A stretch of 55,371 bases of DNA from Planctomycetota bacterium (GTDB lineage: Bacteria; Planctomycetota; Phycisphaerae; Phycisphaerales; Zrk34): contig WGMD01000031.1 in NCBI GenBank assembly GCA_016125255.1, positions 1 through 55,371 of the forward strand, read 5' to 3'. Positions 9,207-17,540 of the stretch are shown here, piece after piece. The stretch's first letter is position 1. Each line of letters starts with the position of its first letter. The position numbers and the translations under genes are program-made. The notes beneath the pieces are model-generated. The model had not been told where the DNA came from. It did not search any database and worked only from the letters and a program-made list of their open reading frames with translations.

Positions 9207-9811
9207 GCCATGCCTCCCAGAACGTTTTCCTCCAACAGGGTGCGCAGCGCCTGTCGGGCGCGATGGAGGCGGACCTTGAGCGCGCCGGTGGTGATGCCCA
9301 GCCGGCCCGCCGCTTCTTCGGTGCTCACTTCCTCGATGTCGCGCATGAGCAGCACTTCGCGGTACTGCTCGGGCAGATTGGCGATCTGCTCGTGCACCTG
9401 CCGCATCAGTTCATCCTTCTGCACCACATCCTCCGCCGTGATGTCCCATGTCGGCCCCACGTCGATGCGGTGCCCGTTGTCCTGGAATTTCGGCAGCAGG
9501 TCCTCGATCGAGCGCTCGTGAATGTTCCGCTTCTTGCGGAGCTTCATCAGCGCGTTGTTGACCGCGATCTGGTGGAGCCATGTGCTCAGCTTCGACTGCC
9601 CGGCGAATCCGTCGATGTTGCGGAAGGCGGCGACGAAGGTGTCCTGCAGCACGTCCGCGGCGTCGTCGGCGTTGTGTACGATGCGCTGAATCACCGCCAG
9701 CAGGCGACCGCCGTGCTGACGGATCATGTGGTCATAAGCCGCATCGTCGCCGGCGCGCAGCCCCTCCAGCAGACGCGCCTCATCGGAATAACTGACACTG
9801 CTCTGACTCAT
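9203..9811 (-). CDS. ECF-type RNA polymerase sigma factor
   Basis: A 202-residue sigma-70 family protein (RpoE-like). Region 2 contains DAADVLQDTFVAAFRNIDGF and the -10 recognition block LSTWLHQIAVNNALMKLRKK. Region 4 contains LPEQYREVLLMRDIEEVSTEEAAGRLGI followed by the recognition helix TTGALKVRLHRARQALR. The ATG at 9811 (MSQSS) is chosen because the 35 residues upstream look non-coding and this gives the normal family length. It is followed by its zinc anti-sigma with a 4-base overlap, a classic self-contained stress-response pair. Target genes are not evident nearby. Confidence 0.92.
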   Translation of the reverse strand: MSQSSVSYSDEARLLEGLRAGDDAAYDHMIRQHGGRLLAVIQRIVHNADDAADVLQDTFVAAFRNIDGFAGQSKLSTWLHQIAVNNALMKLRKKRNIHERSIEDLLPKFQDNGHRIDVGPTWDITAEDVVQKDELMRQVHEQIANLPEQYREVLLMRDIEEVSTEEAAGRLGITTGALKVRLHRARQALRTLLEENVLGGMA

Positions 9812-9957
9812 CTGCCAATACCGTATCCGGCGGCTCGGGAATAAGCAAAGGCCCATATCTTTCATGCCCCCAAGGGACCAATTCAGCGTCCGCGCGATCG
9901 GGCATCGTGTGCTCATACCCCTCCGATGATCGGGCGGCGCCGGTGGTTACAGTTGTG

Positions 9958-11379
9958 TTAATCGGCCCGCGCTTGCCGGGCCCGCATGCGCAAAAGTACG
10001 GCCAGGGGGATCAACAGCGCCAGCGTGCCCGGCTCGGGAATCGGCGATGTCGCCGCGGTGAGCGATGCGGTCGTCGCCCAGGGCGCTTCAAGCCCGAAAT
10101 GCGCCGCCAGCAGGACCAGGTCGCTGATGTCCGTCACGCCGTCGTGGTTGAAATCGCCGCCGGTCCATGTGGTGTGGTCCGTGTCGAAGAACCGGGCGAG
10201 AAGGACCAGGTCGCTGATGTCGACGACGCCGTCGTTGTTGGCGTCGCCGGCGAAGGGCGGGTCGATCACATGGTCGAACGACGGATTGAGATCGAGGCGC
10301 AGGTCCCAGTGGGCCGGATCGGTCAGATCGAGCACGACATTTTCGAATGCACCGGGTTCGCCGGAGAGCAGGGCGTCGAGGTAGCCGGTGGTCAGTGCGT
10401 TGAACCCGAGGATGCCCGCCACGTCGAGGCCTTCGATGTCGATGACGGCGACGTCGATATCGTGATAGACGAGATTGACGCCCTCGGCGGTGGGGAGCGT
10501 GATCGAATCGACATGAACGACCGGCAGCGTCGTTTCCCCGCCCACGCCGCCGACGGGCATCTGATCGATCGCGTCCGTATCGGGATCGATGCCCAGCGAC
10601 AGGGCGGTGGCCCGGCTGATGAGCGTCGTCGACGCGCCGGAGTCGAGCAGGAACCGGCCGGACGTCGCCAGCGCGCCGAAGCCCGTCGTCACACCCGGCA
10701 CCAACGGCAGATTCGCCAGCACCGGCAACGGATCGTCCGGCTGCTGCTGACCCGACGCCTCCGTCGCAAATTGATCGAGGTGAATGTGGTAACTGTGCGC
10801 GGTCGGAGCGGGAGCGGTCGCGGCGAACGTCGCATCGATCAGATCGAAGTTCACCATCGGCGTCAGGTCCCAGTTCATCACGCGGCCGACCATCGCCGGC
10901 ATGCCCACGATCCCCGCAAGGTCCGAAAGATCCTCGTTCGGCGACCCGGTCACGCGCACGCCGGTGAGAAAATTGCTCGCCCCTCCGTTGGGCCCGAAGT
11001 ATTCGAGGTTGTACGGAATGGTCACGTCGTAGAGCACCGTGCCGCCGATGCCCGTCTGCGCGTACTGCACGACCGAACTATCCGCACGGTGCTCGAGCTG
11101 ATACAGATTCGGGTCCACCTCGAAGTTGTCATCGAGATAGCCGAACGCCGCCAGCAGCACCGAGTCGGCCCCGGTGTCGAGCGCCGCGGTGTTGGAGAAC
11201 GGTCCGGGTCCGACGATGACGCCCGGATTCGCCGGGTCGCGCAGTCCGAACGTGACGCGCGGCTGGTCCAGCGCGATGCCGTCCATCACCCCCAGATCGA
11301 TCCGCGGCTCGGCGAACGCCGGCGCGCCGCTGAGAACGATCAGCATCGCGAACGCATGACGAAAACGGGCTCGTTGCAT
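9958..11379 (-). CDS. secreted two-lobed aspartic protease-like protein with dockerin and PEP-CTERM
   Basis: A 473-residue exported protein. The start at 11379 follows CAGGGAG and opens a signal peptide ending APAFA. Two pepsin/retropepsin-type active-site motifs are seen, LDTGA at 67-71 and LDSGAS at 245-250. Each is followed by an Ile-x-Gly flap-partner motif (AGIVGM near 155, AGILGF near 321), so both lobes of an aspartic protease appear present on one chain. Residues 378-429 are two dockerin-type calcium repeats (GDANNDGVVDISDLVLL and GDFNHDGVTDISDLVLL). Residues 446-473 are a PEP-CTERM anchor (PEPGTLALL, then a basic end). Protease activity is inferred, not shown. Likely surface-attached after exosortase processing. 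It lies upstream of, and divergent from, the secretion cluster. Confidence 0.85.
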   Translation of the reverse strand: MQRARFRHAFAMLIVLSGAPAFAEPRIDLGVMDGIALDQPRVTFGLRDPANPGVIVGPGPFSNTAALDTGADSVLLAAFGYLDDNFEVDPNLYQLEHRADSSVVQYAQTGIGGTVLYDVTIPYNLEYFGPNGGASNFLTGVRVTGSPNEDLSDLAGIVGMPAMVGRVMNWDLTPMVNFDLIDATFAATAPAPTAHSYHIHLDQFATEASGQQQPDDPLPVLANLPLVPGVTTGFGALATSGRFLLDSGASTTLISRATALSLGIDPDTDAIDQMPVGGVGGETTLPVVHVDSITLPTAEGVNLVYHDIDVAVIDIEGLDVAGILGFNALTTGYLDALLSGEPGAFENVVLDLTDPAHWDLRLDLNPSFDHVIDPPFAGDANNDGVVDISDLVLLARFFDTDHTTWTGGDFNHDGVTDISDLVLLAAHFGLEAPWATTASLTAATSPIPEPGTLALLIPLAVLLRMRARQARAD

Positions 11380-11600
11380 GTGGCGGGCTCCCTGATTCCC
11401 AACGTGATCGTACCACACAAGCAAGCCCGCCCCAAGCTTTTTTCGCTTCAGAACATCCCTATCACGCCCGGGATGGGCATGCGTGCAATTAATACCCGTT
11501 TTTGATGGGCTTCACGGATGTGCGGTACAAGGTGTCGGACGCGGCCGGTGTGTTGCCGGACGCGCGTCAGTCACCGGGTCATTCGTGGAGGTCCAAGACC

Positions 11601-12386
11601 ATGTCCCCCAAACGTCGTCAACAGGGTTTCACCCTCATCGAACTTGTGGCCGTCGTCGCCACGCTCGTGATCCTCGCGGGTCTGGTGCTGCCGAAGCTGG
11701 ACCTGTTCCAGCTCAAGGCCAACAAGGGCGTCGCCGCGTCGAACATGCACGGCATCTCGCGCTTCATTCAGCAGTACCGCATTCAGCACAACCTCTACCC
11801 CGACAACTGGGACTCGCTCGTGACCGAGACCGGTTCGGCGCTCTGGGCCCCCGGCGACACCACGCCCGGCCTTGACCCGCAGCTCACCGGCGGCCCGCCC
11901 ACCGGCAGCCCCACCAAGCTCGCCACCACCACCCTCACCGAAGACGCCACCACCCATCAGGTCCGCTCCCTGACCCGCATGGGCATCACGACCGTGCTCG
12001 ACGTCGCCGGCGACGGCTCGACCTACGACAGCGCCCCCGGCAATGCCTTCACGGTCTCCCGCGCTCTGGCCGACGGCGCCACGGTCGCCACGATCAACGC
12101 CGCCGACGAAGACGGCCAGGCGATCATCGCGCATCTGTATCCCGCCACCGGCGTCGTCCCCGCCGACAAGACGCTCGTCGTCTTCGGACTCGGGCCGCTC
12201 AATCAGGCCATCGGCTCGGTCCTCAACGAAACCCCGACCTATTCCAACACCGACCCGACGCACTACTACAACCGTCACCTGGCGATCTTCGAGGTCGACA
12301 ACGGCGGCGGCCGCGCTCAGCTTGTCGCCATCGTCGGCGGCGACGCGGATCGTATGGACGAAGAAATCGGCGAGTATTACGAGTAA
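11601..12386 (+). CDS. type II secretion major pseudopilin-like protein (GspG-like)
   Basis: A 261-residue protein with a short basic leader (MSPKRRQQG) and the prepilin motif FTLIELVAVVATLVILAGLVLP, so it should be processed by a prepilin peptidase. The region after the helix (NMHGISRFIQQYRIQHNLYPDNWDSL) matches the major pseudopilin pattern in which ordered residues are compared along the N-terminal helix. The ATG at 11601 is chosen because GTGGAG lies just upstream and the leader then has normal length. It is first in a nine-gene same-strand secretion cluster and is probably the most abundant subunit. It is longer than typical GspG because of an extended C-terminal domain. Confidence 0.85.
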   Translation: MSPKRRQQGFTLIELVAVVATLVILAGLVLPKLDLFQLKANKGVAASNMHGISRFIQQYRIQHNLYPDNWDSLVTETGSALWAPGDTTPGLDPQLTGGPPTGSPTKLATTTLTEDATTHQVRSLTRMGITTVLDVAGDGSTYDSAPGNAFTVSRALADGATVATINAADEDGQAIIAHLYPATGVVPADKTLVVFGLGPLNQAIGSVLNETPTYSNTDPTHYYNRHLAIFEVDNGGGRAQLVAIVGGDADRMDEEIGEYYE

Positions 12387-12421
12387 TCCGCCGACGGATT
12401 GACAGATCGACATTTCGGAAG

Positions 12422-12441
12422 GCGCGGGTCAACGCCCGCGC
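12422..12441 (+). terminator. 7-bp GC hairpin after the major pseudopilin gene
   Basis: GCGCGGG (12422-12428) pairs with CCCGCGC (12435-12441), followed by the pyrimidine-rich TCTTCCCTT. It lies between the first and second pseudopilin genes. A leaky terminator here would raise the major pseudopilin above the downstream genes. Confidence 0.4.
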
Positions 12442-12486
12442 TCTTCCCTTGCGCGGACCGAATCATGTGATATATTTGAGGCCGGA

Positions 12487-13071
12487 TTGAAAAAACGTAC
12501 GAAGGCATTTTCGCTTGTCGAGATGGTCATGGTGATCGCCGCGCTGGTGATCCTCGCGGCGCTGGTGTTGCCGCTGACGACGTCCATCCTCGATGATTCG
12601 CATACGACGTCGACGCGTTCGACGCTCGTGGCGGTGCGCGGTGCGATCGTGGGCGACGGTCGGGGCGGATACATGCGCGAAGTGGGCGGGCTGCCGACGA
12701 CTCTGGCGGATCTGTTCGAATTGCCTCCGGGCGTGGCGAGTTACGATCGGTACTCCCATCGCGGATGGAACGGGCCTTATCTCGTTCCGCAAGGTTTCGT
12801 CTACAAGATCGACGCCGCACACGGTTTCACCGACGACTACGGCGCCGACGGCGATCCGGCGGTGGTTGACGCCTGGCAACATCCCATGATCCTGCAATAT
12901 CCCAACGTCGCCCTAAACAACGATCAGCGGCGGCAATATGCACGCCTCATCAGCGCCGGCCCCGACGGCGTCATCAACACGCCGGCGGACGTGCTCAATC
13001 CGAGCGCGGCCGAACGGGGTGACGATCTGGTCATGTTCCTGCTGCGATCCGATGACGGGGGGACGCCATGA
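12487..13071 (+). CDS. minor pseudopilin-like protein
   Basis: A 194-residue protein with leader LKKRTKA and prepilin motif FSLVEMVMVIAALVILAALVLPL. The start is a TTG at 12487, the only one that gives a short basic leader. The mature domain contains GYMREVGGLPTTLADLFELP and a GRNGPYL-like block (HRGWNGPYLV), as in GspG/PilE-type pseudopilins. Its stop overlaps the next start by 4 bases. It is probably a minor tip subunit of the secretion pseudopilus. Exact equivalence to GspH, I or J cannot be decided from sequence alone. Confidence 0.8.
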   Translation: MKKRTKAFSLVEMVMVIAALVILAALVLPLTTSILDDSHTTSTRSTLVAVRGAIVGDGRGGYMREVGGLPTTLADLFELPPGVASYDRYSHRGWNGPYLVPQGFVYKIDAAHGFTDDYGADGDPAVVDAWQHPMILQYPNVALNNDQRRQYARLISAGPDGVINTPADVLNPSAAERGDDLVMFLLRSDDGGTP

Positions 13072-14003
13072 CGCGTACGGCCCGCGCCTTTACGCTGCTT
13101 GAACTGGTGCTCGTGCTGGCCGTGCTCGCGGTGTTGTCGCTCATTGCCGTGCGGAGCGTCGACGGCCTCGGCGATCAGACGGCATTCGACGCGACGCGCA
13201 GCACCATGACGAACATCGAAGACGCCGTGCTCGGACCGCCGTCGTTGCGCGATGCGGACGGCACCGCTTTGAGCGCCGGATTCGTGGCGGACCTGGGGCG
13301 ACTGCCGCTGGCGGTCGGGTCGGACCCGTCGACGCAACTTGCGGAACTGTGGTCCAATCCGCGCGGGCTCTTGACCTTCGCCATCCGCACCGCGCCGTCC
13401 GATGCGACCGTGACGATCGGCACAGGCCATCGCGGCGATTATCTGCGGCTTGCCATCGGTCGTAGCGAACTCGTTGACGGATGGGCGCGCCCGTTCGATC
13501 TGCTCAAGGCCGACGGAGTCACGCCGGTCGACCCCGATGAACCAATCGAAGCCCTGCGCGATCGCGGAGCCGATGGGCTCGTCGACGTCGGCGCCTCGGA
13601 TGATTACGACACGGACCTTACGCTGGGGCTGGCCGCGGACGCGCCCGGCGGGGCGTCGCGCTTTAGCGGCACGCTCAGCGGGCAGGTGTACGCGATCGAC
13701 GCCAACGGTCAGCTTGTCGTGCCCGACTCGGCAAGCGGCAACATCGTGGTGATTCTCTTTTCGCCCGACCCGGCGACCGGCGGCGTCAAGGAGACGGCTC
13801 AGACCATCACCGCGCCGTTCACGGCGGCGTCGTTCACATTGACCGATGTGACCATCGGCCCGCGCGTGCTGCGGGCGTATCAGGGGGCGGGCATCGATGG
13901 TGCGAACCTGCCCGCCGCGGTGACAAACAGCACGCGATCGAGCATTGTGACCCGGCTTGTGATGCGAGCGGGCGGAATGACCAAGGACCTTGTTTTACGG
14001 TGA
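13068..14003 (+). CDS. minor pseudopilin-like protein
   Basis: A 311-residue protein beginning at an ATG that overlaps the previous stop. Leader MTRTARA is followed by the prepilin helix FTLLELVLVLAVLAVLSLIAV. The mature part repeats the LGRLPLAVGSDPSTQLAELW pattern of the preceding pseudopilin and adds a beta-rich domain of about 150 residues. The similar GLP or GRLP and LAELW/LADLF blocks in the two adjacent genes suggest duplication. It belongs to the same secretion cluster. Confidence 0.8.
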   Translation: MTRTARAFTLLELVLVLAVLAVLSLIAVRSVDGLGDQTAFDATRSTMTNIEDAVLGPPSLRDADGTALSAGFVADLGRLPLAVGSDPSTQLAELWSNPRGLLTFAIRTAPSDATVTIGTGHRGDYLRLAIGRSELVDGWARPFDLLKADGVTPVDPDEPIEALRDRGADGLVDVGASDDYDTDLTLGLAADAPGGASRFSGTLSGQVYAIDANGQLVVPDSASGNIVVILFSPDPATGGVKETAQTITAPFTAASFTLTDVTIGPRVLRAYQGAGIDGANLPAAVTNSTRSSIVTRLVMRAGGMTKDLVLR

Positions 14004-14006
14004 AAC

Positions 14007-15413
14007 ATGGCGCTTAAGGCCCATCTGACATTGCTGGCGGTGTGCGGGAACCGCATCGCGCGCGCCGACTTCGGGTCGGGGCTGGAAGTACGCGGCATGT
14101 GGCAGCAGACGCGACCGGCTCACGCGCTGCCGCACGAGTCGGTCGCGGCGGCGCTATCGCTGGGGCGGAGCTGCGGAGCGAAGGTGATCGTGCTCAGCGA
14201 TGATGTGTGGACGCAGAGCGTCGAACTGCCCGCCAGCGCCGTGGCGGGACTAAGTGAAGCGGAGATGCGCCAGGCGCTGGGATTCGAGGCGGAGGCGATG
14301 AGCGGGATCGCGGCGGATCGAGCGGCGATCGCGCTGACGCCCATCGACGCCCCGGCGGGATCGATCGGCTACTGGGTCACGCAGGCGCCCGAAGAAATGC
14401 TCGCCGAGATGACGCAGATTATCCGCCGTCGCGGCGGGCGGCTCGTCAGCGTGGCGCACCCCGGCGGGCTGCCGATGCCGCTTGGCGAGGTCCAAGCGGG
14501 ACGATCGTGGCGGCGCATCGAGGTGCTGGATCGGACGACGCTGTGCATCGCCCGCCGCGGCGATGCGCCCGTTCAGCTTCGCATCATTCACAGCGACGCC
14601 ATGAGCCCCAACTGGCTCGCGTCGATTCAGCAGTGGCGCGACGCCACGCCCGCCGACGGGGAGCAATGGCTCAGCGCCATCGAACATTCGCTTTCCGATC
14701 GCGGACCCGTCGCCGAGTTGACGGAGCAGACGCTCGCCCAATGGATGCGTCACTGGGCTCAGCGGCTTGTCCTCGCGCAGCCGGGCGCGCCGGTCGTACA
14801 CCCGCCGCCGCAGATCGTGCCCATGTCACGCTGGCTCTTCCGCGCCGCGGCGATGTTCCTCGTCGTCTTCGCCGCCGGCGCGGTGCACCATCACTGGCTC
14901 AAATCGCAAGTCGATGCCGCCGAGCGGCAGCTCAAGGCGGCGCAGCAGCCGCGCCGCGAACTGGATGAACTCGACAAGAAGATCGCCGCCCTCCGCAAGG
15001 ACATCACCAAAACCCGACAGCAGAACACGATCGAGCAGACGCGCCGGCGTGTGACGCGCGAGCCGGCGCGCCAGCCGGACCGATTGCTCGCGCTGTTGGA
15101 GCAGGCGCGTCGGGCCGCGCCGCAGGCGCTTTACATCGAGAAACTTGCCGGCAACCCCGACGGCGCCGTGGCGCTCCAAGGCGTGTCGCTCGACGCCGTT
15201 TCCGCAGATGTGCTCGCCAAGTCGCTCGCCGAGCAGCTTGCGGCGACCGGCTGGCGGATTCACCCGGCGGACAAGGACGCGGTGATGGGGGCCGACGGCT
15301 CGGCGGTCTGGAAGTTCAGCGTGATGGCTGAACCCGGCGCGCCGGCTCTCAACCCGGTGGCCCAGTCGCCGGCACCGCCCGATTCGACGCTCGCCCGGGA
15401 GGATCAACCGTGA
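14007..15413 (+). CDS. GspL/PilM-N-like secretion assembly protein
   Basis: A 468-residue inner-membrane protein. The N-terminal 270 residues resemble the actin-like cytoplasmic domain of GspL/PilM (VELPASAVAGLSEAEMRQALGFEAEAMSG). One membrane helix at about 275-295 (WLFRAAAMFLVVFAAGA) is followed by a coiled coil (QLKAAQQPRRELDELDKKIAALRKDI) and a periplasmic ferredoxin-like end, as in GspL/PilN. This component links the ATPase to the periplasmic part of the machine. It starts 3 bases after the previous stop and overlaps the next gene by 4 bases. Assignment rests on architecture and position more than on motif identity. Confidence 0.7.
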   Translation: MALKAHLTLLAVCGNRIARADFGSGLEVRGMWQQTRPAHALPHESVAAALSLGRSCGAKVIVLSDDVWTQSVELPASAVAGLSEAEMRQALGFEAEAMSGIAADRAAIALTPIDAPAGSIGYWVTQAPEEMLAEMTQIIRRRGGRLVSVAHPGGLPMPLGEVQAGRSWRRIEVLDRTTLCIARRGDAPVQLRIIHSDAMSPNWLASIQQWRDATPADGEQWLSAIEHSLSDRGPVAELTEQTLAQWMRHWAQRLVLAQPGAPVVHPPPQIVPMSRWLFRAAAMFLVVFAAGAVHHHWLKSQVDAAERQLKAAQQPRRELDELDKKIAALRKDITKTRQQNTIEQTRRRVTREPARQPDRLLALLEQARRAAPQALYIEKLAGNPDGAVALQGVSLDAVSADVLAKSLAEQLAATGWRIHPADKDAVMGADGSAVWKFSVMAEPGAPALNPVAQSPAPPDSTLAREDQP

Positions 15414-15970
15414 ACCGACCGCTGTCGCATCGTGAACGCTGGATCATCGCCGCGGCGCCGGCGCTCCTGTTGGCGCTGGTGTACGTCATGCTCATCGCTC
15501 GCCCGACCCTGTCGCGACTCGCCGACCATCGCGCCGCCATCGCCAAGGCGCAGCAGGACCGCGTCGACCCGGTGCTGCTTGGCGAACGCCGCGAAGATTA
15601 CGCCGCGCTCGAGAAGGAGCTGCGGCAGCAGAAGCAGATCGCGCGCAGTCTGGAAGTCAATCCGACGACCGCGCCCGCCGCCGTGCCGTCGACGTCGATG
15701 CATGCGGTCACGGCTTCGGACATCGCCCTGCGGATGCAGCGGCAGGGCATGCAGATTCTCAGCACGCAGATGGGCGCCGCCGCGACGAATGCGACCGCCG
15801 GCAAGTCGTCGTTATGGCGCGTCGAATATCTGGCGACTTTCACGCAGACGATCGAACTGCTGCGCGAACTGAAGCGGGCCGAACTCGCGGGCATCCCGGC
15901 GTCGATCGCGATGGAGCCGATCGCCGGTCAGCCCGCCGTGCGGAAATGGACCTTGTGGATCGAGCTATGA
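15410..15970 (+). CDS. GspM/PilO-like secretion assembly protein
   Basis: A 186-residue protein with a short cytoplasmic start, one membrane helix (WIIAAAPALLLALVYVMLI), a coiled coil rich in Gln, Glu and Arg (ALEKELRQQKQIARS) and a compact C-terminal domain. This is the layout of GspM and PilO, the partners of GspL/PilN. The start codon overlaps the upstream stop (GTG A), consistent with stoichiometric co-translation. Sequence motifs are weak in this family, so the call depends on layout and on its place between the GspL-like and GspE genes. Confidence 0.7.
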   Translation: MNRPLSHRERWIIAAAPALLLALVYVMLIARPTLSRLADHRAAIAKAQQDRVDPVLLGERREDYAALEKELRQQKQIARSLEVNPTTAPAAVPSTSMHAVTASDIALRMQRQGMQILSTQMGAAATNATAGKSSLWRVEYLATFTQTIELLRELKRAELAGIPASIAMEPIAGQPAVRKWTLWIEL

Positions 15971-15984
15971 GAGGAGAAACATTG

Positions 15985-17520
15985 ATGAGCACCGCTTCAA
16001 AAAACAGATTGGATATGCGACGCGTCCGCATCGATCCGGGCATCGCCATGCGCATTCCGTCCCATCTGGCGCTGCGACGCCGCGTGCTGCCGCTCTCGGC
16101 TTCGAAAGAGTGCGTGTACATCGCCTGTGCGCAGTTGCCCGAACCGTCGACGGTCGAAGCGCTGGAGCGATTCACCGGCCTGAAGGTCGCGCCGCAGCTT
16201 GCCGACGAAGCGTCGCTCGATGAGGCGATCCGGCTGATCTACGCCGAATCGCAATCCGGCCCACGGTCCGCCGGATTCGCCGCGACTTCGCCGTCGGCTC
16301 GCATGCGCTCGATCGACGTGGCGGCGACGAGCGCGGAGATGGACCCGCAGGAAGTGGTCACGCTCACTTCCGAACTGCTCTACGCCGCGGCGATTCAGGA
16401 CGCCTCCGACATTCACCTGGACCCGACGCGGCAGGGCCTGCGCATCCGCCTCCGCATCGACGGCCAACTCGAAGACTACCGCACGATCCCCATCTCGTGG
16501 CACAGCCCGATCATCAGCCGGCTCAAAGTGCTCTCGGGTATGGACATCGCCGAGAAGCGCGCCCCGCAGGACGGCGGATTCGCGCATCGCATCGGCGGGG
16601 GACTTTCCGCCCGCACCATCGACATCCGCTCCGCCACATTGCCCACGCGCCATGGCGAACGCATGACCCTCCGCCTGCTCGGCCTCAAGACCGACGCGCT
16701 GACGCTCAACAATCTCGGCATGTCGGCGGTGCACATGAGCTGCGTCCGACAGATGCTCGCCCAGCCGTCGGGGCTCGTCCTGCTGACCGGCCCGACCGGC
16801 TCCGGCAAGACGACGACGCTCTACGCCATGATCCGACAGCTCATCGCGCACGAGTCGCTCAACGTGCTGACCATCGAAGACCCCGTCGAATACGAGATCG
16901 ACGGCGTGTCGCAGGTCGAAGTCGACGGGCGCGACAAGGTGAGCTTCGCCAAGGCGCTCCGCAGCGCGCTGCGTCATGATCCGGACGTACTGATGATCGG
17001 CGAAGTGCGCGATGCGGAGAGCTTGGACATCGCGCTCAAGGCGTCGCTGACCGGGCACCTGGTGCTTTCGACATTACATACCAACAGCGCCGCCAGCGTC
17101 GTGACGCGCATGCGCGACATGGGCGCGGCCGACTATCTGATCGCGGCGACGTTGCGGCTCTGTGTGGCGCAGCGACTGGTGCGGCGGCTGTGCATGGAGC
17201 CGGGCTGCCGCAAGACGCGCCCGCTCATGCATCACGAAGCCGTCGCGCTGGGCGATGCAGCTCTCGCCGGTCGCGAAGTCGCCGAGCCCGGCGGCTGCGT
17301 CTACTGCGCCCATCGCGGATATCACGGGCGCCTGGGCCTCTTCGAGATGCTGCGCATCAACGCCGTGCTCGTCGATCTGATCTCCCGCGGGGCGGACGAG
17401 AACGAACTGTTCCGCAATCGCACCGCCGAGTATCCGCCGCTCGCCGCCGACGCCGCCGCCAAGGTGCTCGCCGGCCTCGTCGCACCGGGCGAGGCGATTC
17501 AGGCCATCGAAACCTTCTGA
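15985..17520 (+). CDS. type II secretion/type IV pilus assembly ATPase (GspE/PilB)
   Basis: A 511-residue cytoplasmic secretion ATPase. ATG 15985 follows GAGGAG by 8 bases; longer readings run into the GspM-like gene. An N-terminal N1E-like domain spans about 15-90. Walker A GPTGSGKTTT lies near 269-278, the Asp box LTIEDPVEYEIDGVSQV follows, and Walker B DPDVLMIGEVRD lies near 331-342. Two Cys pairs (CMEPGC and CVYC) about 40 residues apart form the zinc motif of GspE. It powers pseudopilus assembly and works with the downstream GspF membrane protein. Confidence 0.93.
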   Translation: MSTASKNRLDMRRVRIDPGIAMRIPSHLALRRRVLPLSASKECVYIACAQLPEPSTVEALERFTGLKVAPQLADEASLDEAIRLIYAESQSGPRSAGFAATSPSARMRSIDVAATSAEMDPQEVVTLTSELLYAAAIQDASDIHLDPTRQGLRIRLRIDGQLEDYRTIPISWHSPIISRLKVLSGMDIAEKRAPQDGGFAHRIGGGLSARTIDIRSATLPTRHGERMTLRLLGLKTDALTLNNLGMSAVHMSCVRQMLAQPSGLVLLTGPTGSGKTTTLYAMIRQLIAHESLNVLTIEDPVEYEIDGVSQVEVDGRDKVSFAKALRSALRHDPDVLMIGEVRDAESLDIALKASLTGHLVLSTLHTNSAASVVTRMRDMGAADYLIAATLRLCVAQRLVRRLCMEPGCRKTRPLMHHEAVALGDAALAGREVAEPGGCVYCAHRGYHGRLGLFEMLRINAVLVDLISRGADENELFRNRTAEYPPLAADAAAKVLAGLVAPGEAIQAIETF

Positions 17521-17540
17521 CGAGATCGAAAAACGACCGC

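Noticed and set aside
9907-11505. Plus-strand frame opposite the aspartic protease gene
   Set aside because: It is Arg-rich with no domain, while the minus strand has a signal peptide, protease motifs, dockerin and PEP-CTERM in order.
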